A stretch of 64,000 nt of DNA from Rhabditophanes sp. KR3021 (taxonomy: Eukaryota; Nematoda; Chromadorea; Rhabditida; Alloionematidae), in the NCBI GenBank assembly GCA_963281155.1, contig CAUJLY010000004.1, positions 1,736,001-1,800,000 of the forward strand, read 5' to 3'. The translations under genes were made by a program, and so were the position numbers. The stretch's first letter is position 1; every line of letters starts with the position of its first letter. Positions 21,822-35,809 of the stretch are shown piece by piece. A model generated the notes under the pieces. That model was not told where the DNA came from and ran no database searches. It was given only the letters and a program-made list of their open reading frames with translations.

Positions 21822-23540
21822 ATGCTCACTTTGACAAGGTTATTACTCCCAAAGAAGGGTGAGATATTAAAATTGGCTCAAAAATTGGTCAAAATGTCTA
21901 TGTTTAGTCAGGGAGAGAGGTGTGAAGTTGTGGAGGGCAAGGCTAAGTTGTTCTTTGATGGAGAGAAGGAAGCGTTTTACAATCCGGTTCAGGAATTTAA
22001 TAGAGATTTAACGTATGTTGCTTTTTGACTTATTTTGCTTAATTGGCCTATTTTTAGAATTACTGTTTTGAGACAGTTGGTGATCGATAGAGAAGCTAGT
22101 GTTGTTCAGCCAACAGATGATGGGGAACCAGTTGCGAAGAAAGCGAAACACGGCCAACATGAAACAGCCCCTAACTCAGGAATCACGATTTTAGATGCTT
22201 TATCTGCTAGTGGGCTTCGAGCACTTAGGTTTGCTCAAGAGGTTCCAAATGTCGCGGGCATAGTGGCAAATGACTTTTCAAAACATGCGGTTGAAAATAT
22301 CAAGAGAAATGTTGAGAATAATGGTCTTTCGCATTTGATCACACCAAATTATGGAGATGCGATAGATTGTATGATGCAACATCGCTCCATGGACAAACGC
22401 TTCCACGCCATTGACTTAGATCCATATGGTTCACCTTCTATCTTTCTTGATAGTGCACTCCAAGCCGTTGCGGATGATGGTCTTCTCATGGTTACAGCTA
22501 CTGATATGGGAGTTCTGTGTGGCAATACTCCCGAAGCCTGTTACATGAAGTACAACTCCATTCCAGTCAAAAATAAAGCTTGCCATGAAATTGCTCTTCG
22601 AATGATGTTAAAGCATATAGATTCAGTGGCTAATAAGTACGGCCGTTACATTACGCCACTCCTGTCCTGTTCAATTGACTTTTATGTGCGTGTCTTCGTG
22701 AGAGTAAAGTCATCTGCAAGAGAGGCCAAAAAATCTGTAGGGTAAGTTTAACATTAATCATTCAAGCTTTATTTAATTTGCGTTTCTAGGAAATTGGCAA
22801 ATGTTTTGTCTTGTTCCGGATGTCATTCTCTTTCCTACCAACCTATCATCAAGCATGCCAAAACCGAAGCAGGTGGAGAAAGATGGCAAGCTCCTGTCCT
22901 AAAGACTACTTTCATGAATGCGGAAGGAAAATGTTCAAACTGCGAATCAACATTCCACGTGGGAGGACCAGTTTACACAGATCCAATTCATGACTTTCAA
23001 TTTGTCGGGAGACTCCTACAACAATTGAGCACTTTGGATGAAAATAACAAGTTAGGAACAACCAGACGCTTGCAAGGATTCCTGACTGTTATATCGGAGG
23101 AGTTACCGGATGCTCCTCTTTACTACTTACATGATCAGTTGATGAATACAGTTAGATCAAGTGTACCCAAGCACTCTCTTATCAATTCTGCGATACTGAA
23201 TGCTGGATATCGGGTGTCACAAACTCACTGTGCATCTAAGGGAATCAAGACAGACTGTCCGCTCGATTTATTGTGGGATATTGTTAGGAAAATTGCAGCT
23301 GATCAGGGTGTAGTAGGAGACAAGTTATCACATGTAGTGGCAAAAAACATTCTAGCAAAACAGCCCACACATCAAATAAACTTCACACTGCATCCAAAAG
23401 CCGTAGCAGAGTCTAAAAAAGGCGAGATGCTTCGTTTCCAGTGTAATAAAGGAAAGAACTGGGGGCCAAAGCAAAAAGCGAAATCATCTATTAATAATGT
23501 CAATGCAGGATTCCTCACCAAACGAAACGACACTCCATAA
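21822..23540 (+). CDS. trmt1: tRNA (guanine26-N2)-dimethyltransferase, Trm1/TRMT1
   Basis: Three exons: 21822-22012, 22058-22741 and 22790-23540, total 541 residues. The enzyme makes N2,N2-dimethylguanosine at position 26 of tRNAs using S-adenosylmethionine. Seen: FYNPVQEFNRDLT shortly after the start, the SAM-binding DALSASGLRALRF (110 onwards), NDFSKHAVENIKRNVENNG, and the Trm1 signature DLDPYGSP (182-189). In exon 3 there are two zinc-type pairs, CSGC and CSNC, characteristic of the C-terminal domain of eukaryotic Trm1, plus a basic tail. The first 25 residues (MLTLTRLLLPKKGEILKLAQKL) look like an amphipathic mitochondrial presequence, with Met25 and Met27 available as internal starts; yeast Trm1 is known to make mitochondrial and nuclear forms this way. 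Divergent partner of eRF1. Confidence 0.95.
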
Positions 23541-26500
23541 CTTAGTTTAAAATGTCGTATTATTGTTAAAGTTGTTACAAAATTGCACTGATCGTACTTG
23601 TTTGTTGTTATTGCTCTTTAATATTTTCCATTTTTTTAGTAAATGCACTTTTAAACACATCTTCTTCACAACAAAAGATAAAGCAGTATATTAGTTAAAA
23701 CATTCAACAAACACTTGTTACATTATGTTTCTGTTTACCTACAAAGCATCACTGATATACATATTGAATATACCTGATGAATACACATTTTTTGTCCTCA
23801 AATAATAAATCATTATGTACAAGCAAAAATTATTTTATCAGCTTGCAACAATTAATAGGTATCCCACTCAGCTATTTGATGATGTCAAAGTTGAAGCTAT
23901 ATAACTAAACAAAAAATGATCATCAAAGTTTTATAAATATATATTATCTTTTGTATGCTAGTATAAATATTTATATGTTGATAGAGGTTTTTCATTTTTG
24001 TTTGATAATCGAGATCATTTGCGAATAGACAGAAGAGAGACGTCTTCTGTGTCGCAAAGTAATGTTACAAAAAGTTTTCGGTGATTTTTGGTTAATTTAA
24101 AATTTGGAGTGTGTTGCTCTCTTTATTAAATTTATTACTTCCTTCTTTGATTGTACAAGTAACTCAATTAAAAAAAGTTCTACCAGTAATATAAATAGTA
24201 TTTTTGTATGATTATTCGTACATGCGGTACGAATTTTATTAGGCTAAGTAAACGTATTTGAGTTAGTTTGTGTTGGCATTGATAATAAAAATTGCACTAA
24301 TAAGAAGTTTCACACTAATTCTACCTCAATCCACTATGTTTTCGAGAAGGTCAAATGCTTATCCCCCTTCCTCTATGTACTTTCTTATTTAAAGTCACCG
24401 CGCGAAACATATACAAAAATTAGGTGTCCTTTGAACAATATGTATTATGTGAATTGTACCAATATTCTATTTTTTATGATGCAAAGTTTTAACAAATATA
24501 ATTTCCTTCTTGATTAAACATCAAACCCTTAGGTTCATCTCCTTCCTCCCAACATGTCTTTCCATTTTTTTGTTAGAAAGGACGAAGTTAAGCCAAACTC
24601 AAAATGAATAATTTATCCCCTTATATACACCTTTTACTACTCACCCTTATTACATCAAAAACTACTCCTCGCCCTCTAGAAGTATAGAGAGACTTTTTCC
24701 GCCAAGGCATACATATGCTCACTACCACCCTAAACATCATAAATCTCCTCCTTATATAAATTCAGTGGCAAAATAAAACATCACTTGGTGTGGGTTGTTG
24801 TATGTTTCACTTTAAATATTTTTTAAATTTCGCTTCCACTCTCACGTTTATTTTTTATTTGCAAATACTTTATTCCATCATCAACTTCCATGTATTCATT
24901 TGGTCCTACACTTTTATACTATTTCAGTAGGTTTATTTTTGCGTAAATTGACAAGGATATTAATTATTAGTTGATGTTTGGTTGGAGATTCTTGTATAAG
25001 GGTCTTATATATTACTCGATGCACTAATACCCACACCACGAGAGCCCATTCTCCACAAGTAGAGAACTCAAGTTTGTGTCAACTTTTAAAAAATGTTAAT
25101 TTTTTTACTACTTACTCTAAAACATATACTACATTCAATCTCTTTTTATACGTTCATAATTGAGACCGATTTTTGTAATGGAGGATGAACCACCAGATAA
25201 TAGTCTTTTTTATCACAATAAGATGAATGCGAATTTCGAAAAATAATTGCACTTTGTTATGACGGTACACATGTAATATACAATTGCACATACCTTAAGA
25301 ACCAATTAAGAATAATTACTTTGTAGCATAATAAGTTTATTTTGATTAAACAATAATAAAAAGCATATGTTCATATCTTTTGGAAGTAAATGGAGTAACT
25401 AAGTATCACAAATTATTTCAATTTATTAAAAATGATTGAAAAAAGAAATGTCCCCCTTCCCTTTACTGTACCTACGTAATATAATGATAATAATTGTAAT
25501 AACAATAATTGTTTGTTGGTTTTTGCTCAAGCCCAGAGAATAAATAATTAACAATTTAATTATTGCTCATGCTTATAAGGAAAAGCCTTACCACTTTCAT
25601 ATGGCTGATATGATATATTTTGGACACTGATTTGGATAAAATAAACACTTACAAACATATTTATTTTTGAAACAGTCACGTTTTTTATTATAAATACCCC
25701 TTTCATAATCAATGAGATTACTGATAGTGGGGTTGTAATTATGATATTTATTTAACTACTTCTAATAATAATATTTTAATTTACTCCTGTCACATAATTG
25801 TGTGAGCATTTGCGTAACTATGATGATGCAATATTTAAGTTGTTGTATAATGCATTGTATAATATAATTAGTTAGGTTAATTAAAAAATGCATTAAAAAA
25901 TCGGATGGAATTGGAAGAGATTGCAAAAAATGTATTGTATAGGAAGTAGATGTGAATAATGCCTTAACAATTTAGAAAGGCTCTTTGTATAGAAAATGTA
26001 GTTAAAGACCTTTATGAGAAATTGTGTTGCAATGTGTGTCCAATTGTATTGATAATGAAGTCTTCTAATGAATTCATATGAATTCGTTTTAATAAATTCT
26101 TTCTATGTAATCAAATTATGTCGTCCTCCAAGTTTTACCGTTTCTGCACATCAGAGGTGTTTTGCTTTACCTTGCATGTAAAATGTGTTAACTTGAATTT
26201 ATCTACGCTGTATGTGCCAAGATTAAAATTAAGATATGACGTAAGTCAAATCTCACATTTATGTTTCTCAGTAAGCGATAGAGGATGCGGCTAAGTAATT
26301 TACAACTTTAATTATTGATAGTGTCTATTTAGTGAGGAAAATTGGATTTGCGATTAAGCGAATTTGCAAATATTAAGCACTTTCAACCCTATCTCTCATC
26401 TAACATTTTTTGTATGTCTTCCAATTAATAAGATATCACATTTTTAATTTAAACTTGAAACTGACTCCCATAAAATATTAGAAACAGTCGTATCACCCTT

Positions 26501-27862
26501 CTAACGGCCATTGAATGAGCTTAATTGAAAGTACACATATTATGCATTTCTACGTTGAGGATCTAGTGTATTTAATGTATGTTGACAAACATATTGATAT
26601 ATCTCATTAATTTTAATTACAATTTTTAATTGTACTAAATTGTAGTAAATAAGTGTATTAATGAAAAAATTCAATTTTTGATGTTTAATACATTAAATCT
26701 TCTCTGTTCAAGCCTTACTATGTGACCATTTGTTAAACTTTTCCTACGCTTGTTTATTTTGTAATAATATGTTCACGACTCTCTTTATCACAACCTTTTT
26801 AACTTGACAATCATTATTTTGTTTGTTTAAATTATCTCCAAAATACGTAAAATACATAAAATAATCATCTCCATAATTATGACTATTTAGCATAACAAAA
26901 ACAGAGTTGGTATGTGCCTTGATTGCACTATTTACACTTCGTTTTTTGAATTGTTACCCTTCATTTGACACCCTTATTTTTTTAATTTGTACCCTTCTTT
27001 GTTTTATTTTTACACTTCATCTTCTTTCTAAATTAGATATGACCTTTTATTTTAATAATGTTTGTCTTTATCTTGAATGAAAGGAAATCATTTAAAACAA
27101 GAAATGTTTATGTCATACTACTCGTTCAATGATAAATTAATATTTACTTCACTTTTTTTCTACTTTCTTTATTATCAATCTTTTAGGTGTATTCTATTTT
27201 TTGAGCTTTTCGGTTGCGAATTAGTTTTTCATGCTTACCTCCACACAAAAACACCCAGTCAGCTTGAAAATGACGGATATTCTTTAGGATTAAAAAGTAC
27301 ACAAATCTTTCATTATAAAAGGTGTGATTGTCAAAGAATAATAAATTAATATGTAAAGAATTTATTTTTAAATTTACAAATGTATACTTTTATAAACTTT
27401 CATACTTTTCATTTAAATAATTACATTTTGCCATCCCTCCATTATCACAATACAACATATTATTATGTTTATCAATAGACCAGCTTTATCAATCCAATTG
27501 TATTGTCGATTGTGATTACAACTACGTTTTTTAGATAGATCTTATCAAATCATACTTTTCGGCAACAATTATATAAACGATTAATATGTACATATTTATA
27601 ACCATACTTGATTTCTAATACTAATTTTTTTTCTACTATTAATTTTTTTCTATTCTTAATTTTTTTCAATTATTAATATTTTTCTGTTCCCCATTTTTTA
27701 CACACTCAATTGTATTAATGTAATCATATTTTTTTCTAGTACATCATTATCAATATCAAAAATATTTTATCAATATCCTATTATATTTAGTGATATTAGT
27801 GATATTTAGTGGGTTGAGAAGTCTTATTACCATAAAAATGTTCTAAAGCTTTTAGTAAAAAT
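23541..27862. other. 4.3-kb AT-rich non-coding region upstream of the ELM2-SANT gene
   Basis: No coding exon, tRNA, snRNA or mobile-element terminus was recognised. The few open frames (for example near 24978 and 27077) are AT-driven and unconvincing. T-runs are frequent near 27620-27700. Its length and its place before a developmental-type regulator suggest cis-regulatory content, which is inference. Confidence 0.45.
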
Positions 27863-30800
27863 ATGAACTATTCTCCATATTCACATGAAAATGTATCTTT
27901 CGGGCTGGACCATCATCGAGGTGATATAAATAATTATCAGCAGCAGTACTCGCCCCAATATCATGATCAGCAATCTCCCCAACAACATTCTACAATACAA
28001 CATAAACATTCTTTTCATCATTCTTCCCCACCTAACTTTCAACAATCGCCCCAATCTAATTTACAGCAAAATAATTTACAGCAGAATAATGTTCAACAAA
28101 ATAATATTCAACAAAACAATATACAAAATAATCTCCAGAATGCAAATATAAACCAAATTAACAATATTCACCACTCCAATATCCAACAACCAAATCTCCA
28201 ACACAAACATTCTTTCCAACAAGCTTCATCTCCAAATTTCTCCCAACCCCCACTTCACAAAAACTCCTACCACCAAGCGTCCCCCCAAATTTCCAACAAC
28301 AATACGGCACATCTCCCTTCTCATCTTACAATTCGGAACCCGTTCGTAGAAAGTATTCCATTCAACCCCAAATGATCCACCCGCATCAAGCAGGTGCCAT
28401 CAATCTAATTCACCAACAACATCTATAGTAAGTTTATAACTTTTTGTTATCACCACCTTAAAAAAATACACACCGATCTGTCTCCATTTTGTAAACATGT
28501 ATGTGTATATTAGTTGGTGTATAGGATCGTTAATATTACATAATTGTTGATTAACGCAAATAGATGCATGCTTCTGTACTTGCACCTGCCAACAAACATT
28601 TGACGTATTTTATATTATTTTTCAAATTTATCATATGGGGTTGCAGGTATATACATACATTCAATCATTTTTTCATTTTTTGGGCAGAAGCGTGCAATTA
28701 AAAAAATGTGAACTTCATATTTTGTGTATAGTGCATTTAGATATTCTATTTAACATTTTTTTCTGGGATACACTTTTTTCAATTAATTATACTTTTTGCA
28801 AAACCATGTAGTGTTATCTCTGATACAAATATCTGTATCTTTTATTGCCGTTAATTATGGTCTTTTGAAATTTGTCGTTAAATGAAGACATATCAAAAGT
28901 AGAGAGTCTGTATTTGGAAGAGTCTAATATATAATCTACTTTGAGCATGCTGTAATACAAGCCTTATCTACTTTTTTAAGCCATATTTCCTCTATTTTGC
29001 TAAATTTATTACAACAACCACCGAGAGAGAGTGCCCTTTTATTAAGAGAATTTTAAACATATGAAATGTCTATTCAAATTAACTTTCCTTCCACATTTCT
29101 ATACTCAACTTGCCGTTTCCTAGTAAATTTTGTATGGTAAAGAATATATTAATGTACATACATTTTTTATATTAATTTATACACATATTCCTATTAATAA
29201 ATGCATCCATTTTGATAATATAAAATACAAATACTTTTCGATACTAAAATACACATACACACTACTTGATACTAATTACCATCTTCCTTATTTTTTGTCA
29301 AACTAATTTATCATAAGGCAACATTCTTTTATATTTTACATATAAAACATACATTTATGTCTGAGACAGTCTTGTGATTTCTGAATCTTCACTCAAATAC
29401 CACTTCTTTTTACAAAAATTGAGACCCTTTTTATTTATTAAACTACAATTTTGGTTACCTTATGTCAAGCAATTTTAGGGTAATATTTTGTATTTGTTTG
29501 TTGTGGTTCCCTTGTTTGTCTCCAACTTTCTTTTCAATAACACGAACTATGAATATATATATGTGTGTAATATTTATAAATATATTACATACACTTCTCA
29601 TGTGATAAAACAAAACCGATAATCATCCCAGCCACTTTTGATCCTTTAGTATATTAAAATAGTGATCAAAATAAATGCATAAAATGTAGTAACATTTCAA
29701 ATGCACCCCTGTCGATAACCTTATACCTTTTTTTTAATTCTACTCTTTTCAAAAGACCTGTGGTTCCTTTTTGCAAGTGAAAAGGGAAATTTTGCTAGTT
29801 GCAGAGGCTAGCAAAAAATAAAGTCATTAAAAGTTTCCGATCTTGTCTGCACCTCCAGAAGACGACTACATTTACATCACCAGCAACATAGATAAGCGCC
29901 TAGGTCGCTTCTTCTTTAACAAATTGTAACACCATCTTCTTCCTATTACCCCTATATATTCTACCCACAAATATAAATTATACCAACATCAACATACACA
30001 AGATCATCACGCTTACACGGCTATTTTAAATGCTCATACCAAGTGCAATTTATACTATTACTTGATTAGAATGGATTTTTATTCACCATTTTTGCAAAGC
30101 TTTTGTTCAATTTCAAAAGAAAAAGAAGCTTGTTGTTTCAAATATTCATTTTCCTTCTATAATTTGTATTTAAATATATCTCCATAATCTAGAATATCTC
30201 TTTAATTACTGCTTACAATTCATTTCAATTTCCTGATGACGAAACAAGACACAACTATTTTTGTGTTTAAATTCTTTAGATATATCCATCTACATATAAG
30301 TATAATACATCGAAATGCAGTAGTAATAGTAGGATGAATGTGTTGACAAAAACCAAGAATCTTTAATTTCCCGTCGCATGAGCAGCAGCAGCCTACGAGG
30401 CAGTAGTAGCTACATACTTTTTTTGATAGTCACACTCGACAAAACACATATATTTATTTCTTTTAGCAAGTATCAAGTTTATTTGATATTTTGCAAAAAA
30501 ATAATACACTTTCTTTTTAGCACATATTTTTTGCTGTTTATGCCTTTGCAAACTTTTCTTTTCCCAAACACATATATAATATTCTATTTTTTTTCCAGTC
30601 AGTCACAGGCTATTTCCAATAATAGTAACAATTTTTCCACTACACCAAATTCATCCCAACTATCAGTGCCATCTAATTATTACGGCATCCAGTCTACCAA
30701 TTATCAAGGTGATTTTATGGGTGAATGTCCTATGGTTACAGGTGATGAGGGGAATGCCTCTTCACAGATGCATATTAATATTAGTAATGAAGGAACAAAC

Positions 30801-33599
30801 GGAGTACAACAGCAAATATCTCCTAATCATTTGATGGGTTCCCCAACTTATTCTAATAATGTAATGCATCCTAATATGGTAAAGTTTGAAGATAATGTTA
30901 ATTCTATCAAAAGACAACAGAATCAAGGAATTGGTTTGAATGATCAGAATTCAATTAATAGTAAGAATAAATATTACAATAATTATTATGAGTCTAATGT
31001 AAACAACAATACTTACAAGAAGTACTCAATGGACGAGTACCAAAGCACTCCCCAGGATGTAAGCATGAGCAGTGGTTATGGAGGCAGAAAAAGTTCATGT
31101 TACGGGATGCCGAGCAACTTTTACTCAGAGCAGCAACGACATTTGAGTCACGGCATCGGCATGAGTAATGGCAAGGTGAATAACAACAATCATATGCATA
31201 ATCCTAATGTTATTAATGATGTTGCCTCCGTGTCTCCAACGCCTTTGAATGGTATGAATGGCGTAAATGGGAGAGGAATGGTAGGAGGGAGCAGTAATAA
31301 TGAGGAAATGACAGGTAGTAGTATGTTGATGCCGTCGTCTTCTCACCAACAGGTTGGGCCATACTCGCACCAAGAAATGGCCGCATCAGCTGCCAAGGGC
31401 GGAGGCACGTCTGGCAAAGGCAGGAAGGTTTCTTCTTCTCATTTAAAGTCTTTCACTGAAAACAACCACTTGCTTCATTCCGTTAATGTGAATAGACTCT
31501 CTCTAAACGATCCTAATTCTTCTATCTACACTAATACTAATTCGGGTCGTATTGATGAGAGTATCATCTTCGAGGAAAGTGAATACAAGCCCATGGAAGA
31601 AACTACATCCTCATACACGCCCCCCCCTACCTTTACCTCAACACACTCCCTAAGTGGTAATGGTAGCGGTGCAGGCAAAAAAAGACCACCTCAGGACCAG
31701 GCCAGAAGTATTGATTGTAATGAATCATCTAGCAACGAGTCCTTTAAGGAGCGACGTTTGAGAAATTACAGGCCAACCATTTCTATCATGCCTAAGCGTT
31801 GGTTGCCCTCTAGAAAGAATGGGTTTGTGATTGGAGGATCGGTGGCAGACACCACTAATATGGCGGAGGAGTTAGAACAGTTGAGGAAAGTTTCACAGGA
31901 AAACGAGAAGAAAAAGGCGTTACAGAGTCAGTTTGAGAGTATGGAGATTGCAGAGAACTGTGATTTTAGAAATAGGACAGAGTCTATCGTTAATGAACCT
32001 TCCGAAGAAGAACCGGCAGTCAAGAAAGTGAAAGGGCAAATGCGAGCTCAGCTCAATGTTGGAAAGGCTTACCAGGCCAAAGTTCGGAAATGGGGCGGAA
32101 GAAAGATTTCAGATGACGAAAGAAAAACCACGACATGGGACCGGGGTGAAAAGTTATTCGATCCAGCCGTCACCTCTCATCTGACTGATGAATCAGTTGC
32201 AGCTTATGAGGCATTAGCCTGTAGTGATGCGTTGAACACCCGTGGTCGTAACATCGAATTAGCTTTACATATTCTGTATGAAAACAAAGGGAATTTGCAG
32301 GCTAGTTTCTGTGATTTAATGAGATGTGATACCATCGACTGGGAGCAGTATCCAATCATTTATAACACCGGTAATTTTGATAACATAATTGAACATAGTA
32401 GTTTTATATTCAGGTTATAATGGCTCCGACAAATGGTCAGCCTCCGAAGTAGCAACTTTCACAGACTCAATCTACAAGACAGAAAAAAACTTTGCACTTA
32501 TCTCAGCAGACATAGGTACTAAAAATATCAAGCAATGTATTAGCTTTTATTATTTATGGAAGAAAGATTATCCAGATGACAATGAAAAATTAAGGAGATT
32601 GCTGAAGAAAAAAAGCTTGTTGGAAGCACAATTGGCTGAGCTGTCTACTATGGAAGTTGGTTCGGCAGAGGAAGCTCTTTATTATGTTTACAAGGATGGG
32701 GATGAAATGGATGAGGAACCGATTTTGTCTATGGATGCGGAAAGTGTCACTTTGTCTGCTACCTTAAGCCAAATTCAACCTATTTCGGAACCACAGTTGC
32801 CTGGTGGGATTACGCCTTATCCGTGGATGCAACACAATGATAAAGGTGATAAGATGAAAGTCGCTTCGCCTGGTGATTTGCTAGGACCCATTGTTGCTCA
32901 AAATTCACCGCTTCCTAATCCTTCTACTCCTAACCCACCTAAGAAGGGAGCTCAACCGCAGTCTGATGGTTTCTTCCATTGTAGAATGTGTGATAAGCGT
33001 TTTGAGAAAGTTAAGGTAAGACACACATATCAAGTTAGTTATATTGGAATATTTTAAATTTTCAGAGTCTAAATGCACATTGCAAAGTCCACGGGCAAGC
33101 TAAACTAAAAGCAGAAAAGCAACGCGAAACCCAACAAAGCCGTCTCCAAGACAACCACATGTCAGACAATAGTATGGCCCAACTCTCCCAAAACGTGTCC
33201 TTTCTCAACGCCTCAAGCCTAAATTCTCTCTCCGATGTGCCCCAAATTTCCCAAAACAACAACATCTTCTCCAACCCTGCCCTCAACTCCTTCTCAAACC
33301 TAAACCTCCTATCGAACGCAGCAACCGACAAACTAGGTCTAAAACTCCTGAACGTGATGCCAAATGGAAATGTCCAAGCCCCTCACTTCAATTCAGGTGT
33401 AAATCTTCAAAACCAATTTCTGAATCAAAGCAATGCTCATATGTTGTCAACGATGAATAACCAACTTTCCCAAAATCTAATGTCCAATAATGGAAGTGGG
33501 CTAAATGATCCAAAGTTAGTTAACTTTTTACCACATAACAGCAGGTTGGGTTCTCAACATAATCAGTTTGGATTACCAAATGGTGACCTGCTCAATTAA
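27863..33599 (+). CDS. MIDEAS/TRERF1-type ELM2-SANT corepressor with C2H2 finger (frameshift in exon 1)
   Basis: Exons 27863-28427, 30599-32370, 32414-33015 and 33066-33599; about 1157 residues if one base is restored at the C6 run 28281-28286. Without it exon 1 stops at TGA 28373-28375 and the later phases do not fit. Exon 1 is Gln/Asn/His-rich with repeated QNN. Exon 2 is Asn/Ser-rich and then enters an ELM2 domain from about residue 674 (NVGKAYQAKVRKW; EALACSDALNTRG; IELALHILYENKGNL). Exon 3 opens with a SANT domain at about 780-835 (GSDKWSA to QCISFYYLWKK). A C2H2 finger (CRMCDKRF... then NAHCKVHG) is split by the last intron. This order and the residues fit the MIDEAS/TRERF1/ZNF541 family, scaffolds of histone deacetylase complexes; C. 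elegans SAEG-1 is the likely counterpart. The 2171-bp first intron holds nothing I can identify. Confidence 0.85.
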
Positions 33600-33852
33600 T
33601 TAAATATAATTTCTCAACACTTTTTGACTTTTCAAGCGGGTCTTACTAAGATTCTTTTATAAATTACATATTTTATTTTGAGCTTTCTATTGTTATATAG
33701 CACAAACAAATATGCCTATCTATGGTAAATCGACAAAGATGACATCAATTGTATATTTCATGTATCTTTCCTTCATATTTCTAATATTGTCAATTTTCTG
33801 GGTGTGTACATATACAACATATATATTAAATCATATTTTTTAAACAAAAATA

Positions 33853-33969
33853 AATTATATAGAATCATTTATTAAGTCAAGTATATGCAATCATTTATTA
33901 AACCAAATTATATTTATGGAACAATTTATTAAGCCAAATTATATTTATAGAGCAATTTATTAAACCAAA
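33853..33969. repeat. Imperfect tandem repeat, ~24-31 bp units
   Basis: About four imperfect copies of a unit containing CAATTTATTAAACCAAATTA, in the convergent spacer between the ELM2-SANT gene and the vWA gene. It touches the vWA stop codon and so probably forms part of that gene's 3' UTR. Confidence 0.75.
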
Positions 33970-35684
33970 TCATTGAGTTTTACATACGTATGGAATAATT
34001 TGCTTTATAAAAGTAATGTCAGAATCAAATGTATAAAGATCATACTTCTAAAAAAAGAATTAACAACAATGAGTACAGAAAAACAAACCTCTTTATCACC
34101 AGCTATAGCCGTCATTGCCTCTGTATTAGGTTGAATTTCAGATTTGGTTCGTGGGATGACACTAACACAATAAATGTCTATTTTGTTGTGGCGAAGCATT
34201 TGGACTGGTTTGAGGGTATCATCTATTGAGTAGCCCTGTGACAGTAAAACAACCTTCTTGATTGAGTCTTTTCTAGTCTTTTCGTTGGCATCACTCAAGA
34301 AGACGCCACCGAAATTCAAAGTTTCTCCTATATTCGGCTTTCCACTATCATTCTGAAGGTACTCAATTTCCGTAGAAATATCATTAAAAGTTGAAAACTT
34401 TTGAAAATTAAATAAAATCTTCTGCTTCAATTTAGAGGAAAAGGCTACAATTGAAATTTGGATGGCATTACTATCGATGATGGTTCTCGAAATCATAGTT
34501 CTGATGACATCTAGATAACTTCCTCTGGTATGAGCAGAATTGTTGGAAGTATCCACAAGGAAAAGTATGTCAATTAGACACGAAGGGTTATTTAAATTAG
34601 GTTTGTTCATTTTTTTGATTTTATCAGTTTTGTGGAGTAACAGGTGAGTAGGTTTGGGGAAGGATTCCTCGAGGATGGGGTTTGGTTTTACCAGAGATTT
34701 TGATTTTCCTATTATAAATGTCGACTCTCCTGTACTTGTTTCCTCTACTAAAGTTTCTTTGATTCCTTGTTCGATAATTTTCTGAATATTTTGTATAACC
34801 GTTTCCTTAATTTTTTCTTTATTCTTAGTATTCGGTTTGGTTGTATATGTAGATCTATTCATCTTAACTTCTCTAAAAGAATTATTCCCAAAAGTCTCCA
34901 CAACCTTCAAATTCTTATTTGCACTTTTTTTAATAAACTTTCTATTAGCAGTAACGACAAAATCTCTCTGCCTAATAACATCTTCTTTTTGGAGAGTATT
35001 AAACGGCTTAAAAGTGTTGAGGGTATTAGACTTTTCCATGCCCAATGCATCATCAGTCGCATGCAAAATATTCTCAACTTTACCACCGACAATTTCCTTC
35101 AAAAAGACCCAATTGAAGTGAGTGATTTTGTTGAATCGAGGCACTACCAAAACAATCTCACTATTGTTTCTGATGAGATTGTGTAGGTTGCGAACATTAA
35201 ATAAAGTAGACTGACAAGACCAACCATCGCTAAATACAAATACCTTCGAACACGGTTGTTTGTTTTTCTTTAAAATTAATTGGATATTTGAGACTGCATT
35301 CATTTTGAGTTTGAAGACATTTCTTTGGTTGTCGACAATCTCGTCGATAATTGAGGACCATTGTTCTAGGTTGTCGGTCAGACTTGAATTATAGTTCAAA
35401 TTAGTAGTAACATTATCAGAAGTCGGTGATGATGTAATACTATCAATATCTTGAAAAAGCCATTCTTTATACAGTGGACTGGTGGGAAACAATTCATACA
35501 TTTGAATACTGACATTGGGCTTTAAAATATGTTTAACTAGTTTCTTAGCAAATAATGTCAGGTCAGCGAAATAAGTGCTGTCTGTTTGATCATCAAATAG
35601 AAAGATAACATTTGAGCAGGCGTCAGTGGCACAAATGGTTGAAATATTTAAAAATATTAATAAATATAAAAAATAAGAAGTCAT
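33970..35684 (-). CDS. Secreted protein with two von Willebrand A-like domains
   Basis: Exons 35684-34089 and 34047-33970, 557 residues; the 41-bp intron (GAG|GTTTGT to TTTTAG) restores the normal end of a vWA domain (EKYDLYTFDS). Start at 35684 was chosen because it opens a clear signal peptide (TSYFLYLLIFLNISTICA); the frame is open further upstream but without an ATG. Residues about 23-211 are a diverged vWA-like domain (VIFLFDDQTDS; KVFVFSDGWS). A Lys/Thr/Glu-rich linker follows, and residues about 370-555 are a second, better vWA domain (CLIDILFLVDTSNNS; VVLLSQGYSIDDT; VSVIPR). The MIDAS motif reads D378-T-S-N-N instead of DxSxS, so metal binding is doubtful. Probably an extracellular or cuticle-matrix adhesion protein. 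A 49-residue membrane-protein gene ends 125 bp upstream. Confidence 0.8.
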
Positions 35685-35809
35685 CGCCAAAAATAGATAG
35701 AATTGTAGGGAATTGAAATTTGCTTTTTGTTTATTAAACAATCAAAAAAAATGATAAGTTAAAACATGTTATAAACAAAATTTGTTGAAAAGCCATTAAT
35801 ACAATTTGA

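Noticed and set aside
28281..28289. Programmed -1 ribosomal frameshift at CCCCCCAAA in the ELM2-SANT gene
   Set aside because: The direction fits, but no supporting structure was seen and a simple homopolymer indel is more likely; kept only as an alternative in the finding.
34767..35186. Plus-strand open frames of 94 and 139 codons within the vWA gene
   Set aside because: Shadows of the long minus-strand coding exon, which has signal peptide, vWA motifs and a matching second exon.
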